Origin: Pyrenopolyporus hunteri
Taxonomy: Eukaryota; Ascomycota; Sordariomycetes; Xylariales; Hypoxylaceae
NCBI GenBank assembly: GCA_902806595.1
Contig: CADCXC010000043.1
Coordinates: 1-64,000 of the forward strand
Length of the DNA: 64,000 nt
Direction: 5' to 3'
How positions within the stretch are numbered: the first letter of the stretch is position 1; every line of letters begins with the position of its first letter. A program made the translations under genes and the position numbers. Positions 36,128-48,021 of this stretch are shown here, piece by piece. The notes under the pieces were generated by a model, which saw nothing but the letters and a program-made list of their open reading frames with translations, had not been told where the DNA came from and searched no databases.

Positions 36128-38232
36128 GGTGAATATGGCAAGAAGTGAAATGGCTTCCTGGTGATACTGATATGTAAGGCTGCGCTAAGTTGGGGTGACC
36201 CTAAGCTGTTTATAATTTATACAGCTCCTTTGTTTGGGGAGCCAGTGGGGGTTATCCCGACGATCACTTCCAACCGAGATCGGCACCCCGAGGGTTTGCG
36301 TATAGTTAGCGTATGTCTCACACCGATCACGATGCGGGATGATGCTTTGCGGCCGTAAGCGGTGCTGAAGAATTCCCCACGTGAAGGGAACGCGGTAGTC
36401 TATACAGAAAACAGAAGATATGCTTTTACGGACTGAGACAGGCTGAAAGTTAGATCATATATATATGCGATCTATGTGAAGGCGAAATATAGGTGGCAGG
36501 TCAGGGGGCTTAAGATATAGCCTGGTATAGACTATAGTAACTCGACTTGCCTTCCTTGAGCTCGGAAGCCGGGGCAAAGCCGGGGTAGCCAACCAGCAAG
36601 CGAGTGAGTACGGAATAGGTACGAAGTAGAAATGGGGAATTGTGGTGCTAGTGGGGAGTGAGCCGAGTCGGGATCTACATAGATGGCATAGCGCCGTCGG
36701 CTTCGTGCTCGAAGTGGCGATGCGTGTGTAGGGTATGTACGTACGTAGGTATGTATGTGAGATGAGAAATGCGGAGGAGATGTGGAGGAAGATGGAGTTT
36801 TCGGGGCTTGTTGGGAATGTTTTGAGGGGAACGTCTTTATCACTACATGTAGGTATAGAGGTATAGAGGTACACAGATAGGGTAACACCTATCTAGATAC
36901 TGTACATGTAGGTACCGATAGCGAGGCTCCAGTCCGAGCGGAGGGTTTCTCGATAGGCAAAAATGGGTTTAGGTGATTCGACGGGTTGGAGTACACAGAT
37001 AGACGGCGTGCAGGTCAGATCGCATCATCTCATAATCAGCTGAAAAAAAAGGTGAACTTCCACTGATTTGGTTTTCTTGGGGGAGAACGGGTTCAGGGGC
37101 TCGACCCCAGAAAGACGAATACCCCATTCTGTGCCTTCCTGAGGGGCCCCGCGACGAGGCCAGAGCCTGACTAGTTCACCTTAGCTCGTCTTAGTGAAGC
37201 CGCTACTGGCGAATACGTAGCACGGGACCGGGAGAAAGGAGATTAGTACGCGAACAACGTTTTGGCGGCGACGCTAAGGAAACGCTAGAGAGCGACAGCA
37301 GCGTCGGATTTCCTGTAACGGCAAACCGAGCGCGACCTCTACCCTCAGAAACAGCCCTATTGGCGTTACCAAGGATTCAAGGATTTATAACAGAAGGAGG
37401 AAGTTTTGACGTAACTATAAGATCGACTATAGTGGAAAAAAATAAAAAAAATAGGAAGGCCCTGCTTGGCATTTGTTTCTGTAGTCAGACTCTGACGTCA
37501 TCCCTGCTAGGGTATTTTAAATCGCTAATCGGTCTTATATCGGCGTTAACGTCTTCACCGAATAAGCCAAAAAACTTTTTCATCCTTTTATCTTAAGGGT
37601 AGGTATGTTGGGGGACATTCTTCTGGGGGATATAAGTTGACGTAGTATTTCTTTAAATTTACATCTTATCGCTGATAGCCACGGGGTAATAGTAGAGAAA
37701 TAGGCCTAATGGGTAGCCGGCACGGAGTCGGATTCGTACGGCATGGCCCCCTTGCACCCGATCCGACGATATTTCACTGTCCCCGATGTCCTAACCAGGA
37801 ACGGAACCTTGTCAGTTCGGAAAACACTAGGATTGGAAATTCAGGGTTCGGAATTGTGACTTAACCTACATACCACCGTTTTTCAAGAAATCGGTTAAGT
37901 CGCCACGGCACGGGTTGTTCGAAATAGGATTGGACTGGAACGACGGTGGTAGTAACTACACCAAGTTAATCACTGTACTAAGTGTGCCCCTTTTGGGCGC
38001 GGCTCTTCTCGCGGCATAAAGGATCGGCATTGGTGCATACTACATCACTTCATGAACTCGTCGTCTCATTTCTCTATCCTGCGTAGCTCATTTGAATTTA
38101 GAATGTCTATGTACGAAGTAGTCGTTCGAAATGGTATCAAAATGAATGCATCTGTTTAGAGGCGCTTTAGGAGGGTAAGTAAACATGCTGTGGTTTTCGA
38201 TTTGATTACTGTCATTGCGGCGTTGATTAAGC
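36128..38232. other. Intergenic, promoter of the transporter; no gene seen
   Basis: 2.1 kb. Upstream of the transporter are TATA-like ATATATAT at about 36456-36463 and GTAC/TATG repeats near 36730-36760. A 78-codon frame at 37360-37596 lacks recognisable content. A reverse-strand segment at 37727-37800 has tRNA-like A- and B-box strings but does not fold as a tRNA. Confidence 0.5.
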
Positions 38233-41017
38233 TTATAACCCATTCTCGGCTTTGAACTTATCCCAACTTTCGTTCAGCGTCGCAAACACTGTACCGGCAA
38301 TTAACTTTACTTCCGTACTTGCGTCTTGAGGTAGCTATATATCACCGTTAGCAGTCGAAACGCGCCGTGGCCATGGATATAATCTTAGGGAGAGGAGATC
38401 TTACCTTATCAGGATGACACTTAGCAATGGCTTTCATGTAGTGTATCTTGACCTTGTTTGCAACTACCAGCTCGTGCAAGCCGACCTTCTTCCACCCACT
38501 ATTCTCCCACAATACCTGATCAAGGCTTCCGAGGAGGGCGCGTAGATTATCCCTTTTGCCGTCCCGCCACGCGGCGATCTTGGCGTCGACCTTCTCGCTA
38601 AGTGCGAATTTCTCGTCGTCGGCCGCCTCAGCCGCCTTGTTCGCTTCCCGGAGGCGTTGCACGGCCTCTGAGCTTTTCTGCGGGTTAAGATCTGACATTG
38701 CGGAGGGTTTCGGTCGAGGTTTAACCGCTTGTATAGGCTTCGGGGTCGGTTTGGGTTTGGGGGCAAGGGCTTTTTGACAGCGTTGACGCCCAGCGATTGC
38801 GTTGGCGCCGCCAACGCCCGCCTCGACGCACTGTTGCCAGACATCCCCGGCGTCCGCCCACTTCTCCATTTGTTCAAGCGCCTCTGCTTTTCGGCTAAGC
38901 GCTTTGCCGTATAGGTCCTTCATATCGCGCGTCTCGCCGTCGGGCAGAGTGACCTTCTCGCCTTCACCACGGGAGGGCCCTATAATGCCAATCGCAGCAT
39001 CTGCGTCGCCGACGGCTTGTTTAGGACTTCCGGTCTTCAGCGCAGTTAATGCGCGATTAGTGAGTAGAACAATGCAAATAGGATGCGATTGCGGTATGCC
39101 GGCTAACGAATTTGTATAACTTGTATACGCAGCGTCGTAATCTCCTCGCTTGAAGTGCGCCGTTCCTTCGAGACGATGTCGTGTGGATGCTTCTAAGGTC
39201 GATGGCGGTACCGCGGGTATCTTCCGGGAGGGCGGTGGCGGTCGGGTAGTAATAGGTTTTGAAGGGACCTGCGGAGGCGGTTTCCGCGTAGGGGCTGGCG
39301 ACGGAGTTGAGCGCTGGGGATGGGGTTGAGGGGGCGGCTGGGAAGACTGGTCGAAGAGTAGATTCGATTCGGGTTCGGGTGGTGGCGTAGGTTGAACTGC
39401 TGCTTTTTTCCTTCTTGCGGGACTAACATACGCTTGCGCACTTTGTTCTTCAATGGCATGCTTATTCAACCTCACTCGGGGGTCGCGCAAGTTGGGCTGG
39501 GCAGCTTGTTGCCATTTGGGTGTCCCCGAAGAGTGCGTAGATGGCCGGCTAGGTAAGACCGGCGGGTAGTCTCGAGAGCTGGTATGTCGACTCTGAGTGG
39601 GTCTGGATGGGTGCTTCTCCGGCCTCGCGCCAGATTCTAGCATCAGAGCCTCATCCGTGGCAGTTTGAGGCTTATTTTCTTCTGAATGTGTCCTGTCTAG
39701 CTGTGCAGAGCGCATCCATTTTGGTTGGCTAGGATCACCGCTCTCCTGAAAGTCGGCGACTGCCTTTTGGACCTGCTTTTGCCCGCTCTTCCAAAGAGAA
39801 TTAGCCGTCTTGAAAAAGCTAGAGCTCATTGCCGCAGCCTTTTTTGAGAAGTCGTCCCCAGAACTAGGCGACCTGTTGTCTCTTCGTGAAGGAATATCGT
39901 CGATCTGGTCCCCACCCATCCATGCAGGGCTGCCGTGATTCCTAGAACGATGATCGTCCCTTCTAGTTCGTTCGGGAGCGGATTCGGGGATGCCCTGCTT
40001 ATTACGAGCTTGCCTATGCGCGTCGTCGAGGAGCCATCCGACTGCTGCTTGAACATTCAGACCTGCCCCACTCTCTGTTAACCCCCGCCGCGCGTTTTCA
40101 GCGGTAAATCCCATGTCAACTAATTCAGCTACCGCCTTATCGAACGGATCCGAGCTGTCTCCTCTTGCGGGAGCTTCGGGCTCGGAGTCCGAGTCAGAGG
40201 ACTCTATGGGCCTTCCTGGTTCCGGCTTTGGCTGGGCGGCTTGAAATTTGCGCCGCACCTCATCAACTGGTTTACCAAGATCGCCCAGTAAATCGTCATC
40301 TTCGTCTGCATCGTCCGTTGGCTCCTGTACTTGCTTCTTCATCTGGCCTAGACCGAAGGGATCGTCGTCGTCCCCAAGTTCGCCCCCGTTTGAAGCTGCT
40401 GGTTTGCTCCACGCACTAGCACTAGTTAAGTCGAGTTGGGCTGGGGTACTTTTCCCAGAGTCCTCCCGCGCAGGTGGAGGGAAGTGACTGGCGTTATCAA
40501 CCTTGGTGTCTCTGTTGAATGCAGCAAAAAGGTCGTCATCGTCGTTTTTCTTCTGTCCATTCTGATTTCCTATCCCACTGCTAACAGACGGCGACGGCAC
40601 GGCTGGAGAGATGGCTCGAGATGCGGGCTTAGAGGCTTGTCCGATGTTGTCCCAGAACTGGCCGGCTCCGTATTGCGATTGTAACTTCCGTTTCTCCTCC
40701 TCCTCCCTTTGGCGCTTCTGAGCTTCCAGCTGTTCTTGTCGTTCCCGAAGACTTAGGTTTGCGTTGCTTCTGGCGCCACTAAAGCTTACGAGACCGCTAA
40801 AACTATCATTGGCCGGTTTTCCTGTAGACTGTTTCGGGGCAGAAAAGCCGGAGGTCTGCGAAGCGGTGGGCGTGGATCGGCCGGAAGGCTGAGGAGATGG
40901 AGTCGGCCGAAGGGTAGGATAGAGTGAGGGCGGGTTCACGGGGTTCATAGGGGGCGGCTTATTAGCACCTTTGCTAGGATTGGTCGATGACCAATCAAGG
41001 CCTGAGAGATCGTCCAT
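38233..41017 (-). CDS. swa2: Swa2/auxilin-like clathrin-uncoating J protein
   Basis: Two exons, 41017-38405 and 38334-38233, with a 70-bp intron (gtaaga...atatag), give 904 residues. The disordered N-terminal third carries clathrin/adaptor-type motifs (DLFAAF, DPFGL, DDLLGDL). A UBA domain around residues 290-340 (DKAVAELVDMGFTAENARRGL) follows. A Pro-rich linker leads to a TPR segment near 620-720 (HFKRGDYDAAYTSYTNSL). A C-terminal J domain closes the protein, with HPDK at 868-871 exactly at the exon end; the second exon supplies the last J helices (NESWDKFKAENGL). This domain order is that of yeast Swa2, which recruits Hsp70 to strip clathrin from vesicles. Without the splice the J domain would be cut after HPDK. 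Confidence 0.92.
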
Positions 41018-44000
41018 GGTCGCATAAAGGAATCGTGAATACCGTCATATCAAGGTCGCTGCATGACTAGGCAAGATATACTTATGGCGTTCGTGATGTT
41101 TGACCTAGAAATCCGTTGTATGAGATGTCGCATTTGAAGAAGTTCCACCGACTTCAATAGATTGGTTAAGATGTGGCTAGTAACCTGCATCCCTGCATCC
41201 CCCGTGTGGATTACGTAAAATATGTGGCTTGATTGAACCTGGTTTACTTCCTTTTGTGACGAAGCGCTGCACGTACGTATAAAAATGGGTTGGGTAAAAC
41301 CGCACTTCTGCACACATTACATAACACACCTGGGTATCTACGCATGTCACTTCTGAGTGGAAGTAGGTACCTAGGTAGGTAGGTATGCAGAGAATTAAAT
41401 CGCAATCTGAACATATTGATATAAATCCGTCTATCACAAGCCTCACCTAAATATTTCTCTAGTTGTTAAAGTCGATCCATTAACACCTTGTTGTTACATA
41501 TTGGCCCACAATTGGTATGTACAATACATAATTCAGGGTCTTGGTGAATCCTCCTTTCTCGCATAGACCAGCAACGATAACTAGGTACCTAGGTACCTAT
41601 CTTCTAAGGTATCGGAAAGCCAGAATAAAAACTACCAAGATCGCAGCAGGACGATTGAGGCATTTTATATAATCTTTACTCTAACTACCACAGTATGGGA
41701 TTTTACAAAGTGGTACTCCAAGTTGTAAGTACGCGTCTCTTCCACAGGGGAGGTTTTGGGATCCAAGGGGAACAATCCAACAGATACCGAAATGATTATG
41801 AACAGGGGAATATATTAGGCAATGAAAACGATGTTGACCCAAGACAGTTTAGCGGTAGAGAAATCCTCGGAAATATGACATTAAAACAAATCACAAACCA
41901 CGCCATGCGACTAGTATGGAAGCTGTGATATCTTCATGACCTTCATGACCTCCAAGTTAAATTGTGATAGGCCGCACATAAAACTTATACCAAGGGAACC
42001 AATGGTAGTACGGGCCTTACGCTTATGAAATCCCTGCGGGTAGATCATTGCGTCATTTTTTTCCGCCCAAGACCTAGGAGCTGAGGAGTGAGCTGTAATT
42101 AACTGATTGATAAAAGAGGATAGAATGTGCATTGACCTCGCGGCCTAAGTCCTATAAGTTTTCACCGATAGGGGGAGCTTGATAGTTCGGCTCACTAGGG
42201 ACCTAATTACAGTCCAGTCGCGATTGCTGTGGGCTTCGCGCGTACCTGGAATTTACCGAATTCGCGAATACCTTAAAATTGTCCAGGAGATACCCGATCT
42301 AACATGATAAATTAAAATAAATAAAGGAGACTCTACCTAATGGAGTAAGCGGTTTTAGATTCAGCATAAGGAATTTTTGGGCATGGTCCAAGTTCTACAT
42401 TCCTAACAAAGTAATCATTGGGTAGCAACTCAGCCTCTGATTGGCTAAGTCTACTTGCCCAGGACCTGAAACGGGTTTCAAGAACCCGGACGATCCCCTC
42501 TACACTCCTGCCTTATTTAACCGCATTATCATTGTATAAAAACTGACTTACCTAGGTAAGTAGCAAGAAGTATGTATGAGCGATTAAAAGAAGTTTTTAA
42601 TGAAATCGAATTGCTCCCCCTTTATACCTGAGTAAGTCGCTCTGTGCAAGGTTCGGAGAGCTCGAAAGTATAATCAAGCTTATCAGTATAGATCTATGCG
42701 AGTATCACTAACTTCCAACTAGATCATCCGTTAATTCGTGCAGTAGATAAATTACCTAGGTATCTGATACGCGATTATATCATATCATTCCGTAGAATAA
42801 AATCGATGGAAATATGGTATTTAAATTCCAGGTGATAAGATAATGAAGCGAGTTGTACTAGGTAGAAGGACACTAGGTACGAAGAGAGGAGCAAGACCAA
42901 TTAGATAATGCGCATGCGACCTCACCCATCCAAACAAAACACCCTAAGCGACCAGCTTCAAGTGTGCGAGCCTAATACCGCTTTGCGATATTACGACTGC
43001 ATGAAGAAGGCCAATTGTCGTTATAGGGGAGGTAGGCAGACCGCCTATTAGGGGGAGACAGCCCCTTCGTACAAGTGATACCTTACTTCCATATCGACGC
43101 TTCGGATTCATTTATGTCACGAAGCAAACCGTAAGTTGCAGGAGTTATCAGTGGCGCTTAAATCCCATCCATCCATCTATAGACGTAGATATCACGGACC
43201 GGGTATCACCAACGGGAATTACATCATTAGAAGTACGTGTAATCCTTAGGAGGTATGTACACGCCGACGGCAAGAACTCTAAGGGCAGGGTATATTTAGC
43301 TGGATTTAATCTTGCTGTGCCGTACTCTGATTAGCTGAAGCAGGATGTATACTAGGTACATGCGTGTACATATCGCGCGGCGACGGGCTGCTTCTGTTCC
43401 CTTGGAGATTTAAGTTGGGAGAAACGGGATCTGTACCTGCGGGGCAAGCAAGGGTCAACCCCTTCGATCCTGTCCCTGAAATCTTCCAGGCCAATCAGCG
43501 CCTTTAGGAAAGAGCCCCCTGATCGGTAAGGTTAGCGATCTGGCCCTAATCTAGCCTCTTTAATGAGCTGCCTAATCTCCTTTTGGTAAAAATGACGATC
43601 CTGCAGGGTCTCTCAGAGTTGGGACCTGTTACGTTGTCCGGGTCAGTAGGTACTTACATACAATACATGCAGTAAACGTCTTCTTCGTGTAACCAAAGAG
43701 ACGTTATCAAGCTTACCTCCAGCAAGTTCAGAAATTTTATAAGGTATCCAGAGTACAAATTTGTGAGAAAAGATAGGTACCTACATGCCTATCCGTAGCA
43801 ACGCGTAAAAACAAAAACCACTGGGTCATATAGCGAAGGCCGGTACCGAGAACCAACGACGTACCCTGGCGACCAGGGTGTAGTTTTCGAGTGTGACAAC
43901 CCAGGTAGCCACTTCATTCAGAATGTACCCTTGTACCGGATAGTACATGCCCCGTGCTGTCTCACGATATCCAGCACCTCCTTATGCGACGAATCCCCAC

Positions 44001-44736
44001 CTACCCTCCCACTCCTTTGCCCTTTCTACACGCCGCGGGCTATTTTCAATATCCCCTTCGCCTTCGCCGCCCTTTCTTTTCATCTCTTCTTCCGCACCTC
44101 CTAGGCCTTCACCTTCATTGCCGCCGAAGCATTCCATTCATTCATACAACCACCCCGACGATTAACGTCACTCACACGCTCATTTACTCTCTTTCACAAT
44201 AGTCTAGACTACCCGTCTAGGCCATTGACAAAGTCACGTTCTTTTCTTCTTGTGTTGATCGCATTCGTTCCGACCCCCTTGGACAAGCAAACAGAACAAA
44301 CAGTCACCTTCATTTAGCGTCCTGCGCCAGCGAGGTTAGCAACAGGCAAGGAGTACAGGCAGTCTCTTCTGATTGCTCTGGATAACTAGCGCGCATTGCC
44401 AGGAATAGGAATTGGGGGCGTTAAGATCGAAAGGATTGGCGATAGCATCAGTGATCTTGGGTGAAACTTCGGAGATTTCAGTATAAGGCGGCCAATTATT
44501 GCGCTGTCGAGAGCGCAGTCGACCCGATCACTGACTCCCGTGTTGATGAATAAGTCAGCATCGAAAGAGAAAAACGTGAGCCGGCCACACCGTTTCTCTT
44601 GACATCCGATTACACGGGAAAGATTATTTAGCGCCTCGTGCCCAACCTTCACCAACGTCGCTCAAATAACTATTTCGCCAACTTGCGAATCCTTTACTCC
44701 CACAACGTCTTCAGCGAAACTCAGTGATCTTCCAAG
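41018..44736. other. Long intergenic region with palindromic microsatellites
   Basis: 3.7 kb, the largest normal-composition gap. It contains AGGTACCT-type repeats near 41366 and 41583 (the second doubled) and 43775. The 0.8 kb before the DUF1996 gene is C/T-rich, as in many fungal promoters and 5' leaders. Frames at 41695-41928, 43947-44202 and 44386-44919 show no conserved protein. Confidence 0.5.
41582..41601. repeat. Doubled AGGTACCT palindrome
   Basis: TAGGTACCTAGGTACCTA is a self-complementary array of CTAGGTAC units. Similar copies lie at about 19631, 22203 (doubled), 22536, 26374, 33634, 41366, 43775, 47363 and 62496, all outside coding sequence. Confidence 0.85.
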
Positions 44737-46691
44737 ATGGCCGCCAAGATCTTTTCTACCCTCGTCTTCCTGGGCACCGTCAGCGATGTCTCGGCTTTTT
44801 GGCGCATGGAGTGTCGCGGCCGCACCGGTCTGGCTCGGATTGATCCTATTATGGACGCTGGTGTGATATCTCCCCATATCCATACCGTCCACGGCTCTTC
44901 TGGTAAGTGTTTCTGTCATTATGCGTAGGTTGCTAGTTCCAAAACTACTTGGTTCTAGCCAATGTGAGGCTGGCGCGAATAACTTATAATGTCTGCTTGT
45001 TCTTTGCTAATCATCCGTATAGGGTTTTCCCTCAGCTCGACCTACGATGACCTCATTCAGGGTAGTTGCACCTCATGCGCTGTGAAGCAAGACAAGTCGG
45101 CTTACTGGACTCCGGCTCTCTACTTTCGAGATAGAGACACCCAAGAATTCGAAATTGTGCCCCAGGTCGGAGGAATGCTTTCGTAAGTTCAATGTTTGCT
45201 TCACGTTTTTGCTAGTTTCTACGAATATTAGTTTGTTTGCATTCAACACGCCATCTCCAATTATATTCAGTTACCATCCCACACACTGGCTATCATGGAT
45301 ATCAGGTCCTGGCTGCCCCTCATCTTCATGAAAGGTACAATGATGTATATGCTATTATAATTGCTAATCTTAGTATCTAGGTATTATCTTCTACGTGGAG
45401 ATAACGTCACAGCCTTCCCCCCTGGGTTTCAGATGGTTGCGGGGAATAATTACCGACGGGACTACACCGTCGGAGATCCCAAATCGCCGGACCCTCCTCA
45501 GTCCGACTGGGCCGCCCTTAAGCAAACTAGCCAGGAAGATCTACAGCAACGAGCGATAGGATTTAACTGCTTGAACTACCAGAAGGAGCCTGAGGGCTCA
45601 TTGTTCCGTCATTACCTTCCGGAGAAGACTTTCCTCGACGGCAATTGCCCAGATGGCATTCGCATTGAGCTAATGTTTCCATCTTGCTGGAACGGCGAGA
45701 CTAACTCTCCGGATCATCAGAGCCACGTGGCGTACCCCAGTTTGGTTGGAAATGGCGACTGCCCTGAGAGTCATCCAAAGCGCCTAGTGACCCTTTTTTA
45801 CGAAACAATCTGGAACACCAACGCTAAGCAATTCCAAGGTCGCAATGGAGAATTCGTGGTTTCTAACGGTGATATCAGCGGTAAGTCAGATATATTAACA
45901 AGGTTCTCTTGTATGAAGCTAACATGATGTGAAAAGGATTCGGTTATCACGGTGATTTCATGACTGGTTGGGATGTGGATTTTCTGCAGGAAGCTATTGA
46001 CACCTGCACGAATGATTCGGGTAACATCCGGGATTGCCCGCTCTTTGTTAACAATGGCCCTCTCCAGGACGACCAGGAGCAGAATTCTTGTGAATTCGAC
46101 CTGCCGCCAGTCCTAGCACAGGAAGACGGTGCCGCACTTCATCTTAAAAACCTTCCTGGCAATATCCAAATCCAAACCGGTCCCCAATCTGCTACTCCTG
46201 GCACCGGTAACGGCTCTCCTTTAACTCCCATCATCTCTGCTGCCAGCAGCTTGATCGGTGACATCCTTGGGGCCGGTCAGTCTTCAACGCAAACGCCCCC
46301 CAGTGTTGCATTGCCCACGTCCTCTCCCGAGCTACCACCGGCTCCGGCACCAGCACCATCTTCCTCTTCCCAAAACTTCAACGCCCTTGCCGTGCCAGCC
46401 CCTTCGAGTTCCTCCAGTTCTTCGAGCTCGACACCTCCTCCGCCTCCCCCGCCGACGACCACCCCGGCTCCGGAAGTCACCTCCGAGCCTGGTGTCTCCT
46501 ACGAAGTTGTCAGCACACAGACTATCACAAAGGGTAACCAGGTCGAAGTGATTATTTGGAAGGAACCCGTCGTATACGTCACGGAGAGTTCCCTGACTAC
46601 GGTAACGGTGGAATCGCCCGCAGTGAAGTCAGCTCGGAGATTACAAGGGAGGCACTTGAGGCAGCACCGACACCACGCCGGAAGGTCTTAA
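44737..46691 (+). CDS. Secreted DUF1996 protein with Ser/Pro-rich tail
   Basis: Four exons, 44737-44902, 45023-45182, 45381-45880 and 45937-46691, give 526 residues. Introns of 120, 198 and 56 bp all show gtaag donors. A signal peptide covers about residues 1-20 (ending VSA). The mature protein opens FWRMECRGRTGLARIDP, the DUF1996 start, and carries HTVHGSSGFS, CTSCAVKQDKSAYWTP, FNCLNY, CPDGIRIELMFPSCWNG, SHVAYP and the YHGDFMTGWD motif at the last splice. After about residue 390 comes a low-complexity Ser/Pro/Thr linker, then a Val/Thr-rich stretch and a basic His/Arg tail. It is expected outside the cell or in the wall. The biochemical function of DUF1996 is not established. Members can respond to carbon source. 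Confidence 0.9.
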
Positions 46692-48021
46692 AGCGTCAAA
46701 CAAGTTATTCGTTCTTTTATTCGTTTCGGTGGAAATACTTGTTCGTCAATACCACTTGGCGATGTATTTTGCAAAATGATGTTTCAGGGTCTGCCTCTAT
46801 TTCACCCGGGAACATTTTTCACAAGCTAGGGAGCCCCTTATGGAGAAGAAAAAAAAGCCAGAAAATGCGATAAATTAGAAGGTGTTAACGCAGATACGAC
46901 TGCATAGGTCTCGCTATGCTATATGTAGCCGGTGCCTGCTCGAAGTGTGATATTGCATAGGGGTTTCATACCTAGGCGTTTAACGAGCAAGTGGGAAAAG
47001 GATCACTTTAATACCCGATTCGAAGCATCAAGCAGGCGTCATCCAGGTACTCATTGCATTTTAAAACTTTATCTCCTCTGGTAGGAGATCTTTTCTTGTT
47101 TCCTTAGGTCACGGGCTTTTAACGCGTTGATGAACGATCTCGAGGCAGTAATATGAATCAGACAGTCATCAGTTTCTTAAACAGTTTTATATTTATTTCG
47201 TATTGCCTCACTTACGTACTCGGGGGTTTACCAGTGCTGTATCCGTAGGTAACCACGCCCACCTACCTCGAGTGGTCTAAATGCATGTAAGTGACAGCTG
47301 CTCCGTCGAAGTCTAGTAATAGGATTCACTGTAATCCAGTCAATTCATCCTCAATCTCATTAGGTACCTACCTACATATAATCATAACATACCACGTGCA
47401 GCGTCACGGGTCCTCCCTCCCTTCCCCTCGCCTAATGCTAGATAGACGGACCTTTTTTGTCGTTTATCTCGGAAGCCAGGGATAAGGCGGGATTGAAATC
47501 GAAGATTGAGGGTGATGGCGGCTGGAATGCGAGGCGCGCCCCGGGGCGCACGCTCCGCGCCAGGAACTGCAGCGAACGCATTCCAGCGGCCCGCGATGAC
47601 GCATTCTGGGATTCTCTGATGGTCGGATGGATTGTGGGTGTGTTTACGTCTGGGCCGGGTTTGTTTTGGATTGGGCGCGGGCGGTCTTGCTAAGGGGAGG
47701 GTAGTCCCCAACGCTTCTGCTTCCTCTTTGCTGCTACTCTTGGGTTTGTATAGAGGTAAAGTCTTTTTTTTTTCCTATTAGCGGATTATCGCGTAGAGCT
47801 TCTTGCGGTTCGCCCGTTTTGTCATTCGTTTGATTCGTTATTACGCCGTCGATGTAATTGTAATTCGCTGCTTCACTGTCGTGTGAGTGAGTGACGAGCG
47901 AGCAAGTGAGCGAAGAGGAGAGAAGCGAGAGCGAAGAATAAGTACGAATGCGTTTTGGTCGCGGCCGAGGACACCATAACCAGACCAGCTACCTCAGGCC
48001 ACACTTAACTCTGGTATAACA
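46692..48021. other. Intergenic and 5' leader of the next gene
   Basis: 1.3 kb. It contains an AGGTACCT palindrome near 47365 and a purine-rich GAGTGAGTGA/GAGCGAGCAAG tract at about 47882-47940, probably in the leader of the 987-codon gene. The frames at 47382-47711 on both strands are GC-rich shadows of each other with no conserved content. Confidence 0.5.

Noticed and set aside
37360..37596. 78-codon forward frame with a possible transposase-like start
   Set aside because: Resemblance to a helix-turn-helix start was too weak and the rest is poly-Lys/Asn and random.
37727..37800. Reverse-strand tRNA-like boxes (TGGTTAGGACATCGG and GTACGAATCC)
   Set aside because: A- and B-box strings are present, but box spacing is 58 nt, the T stem does not pair and no acceptor stem is found. 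It may be a tRNA-derived relic.
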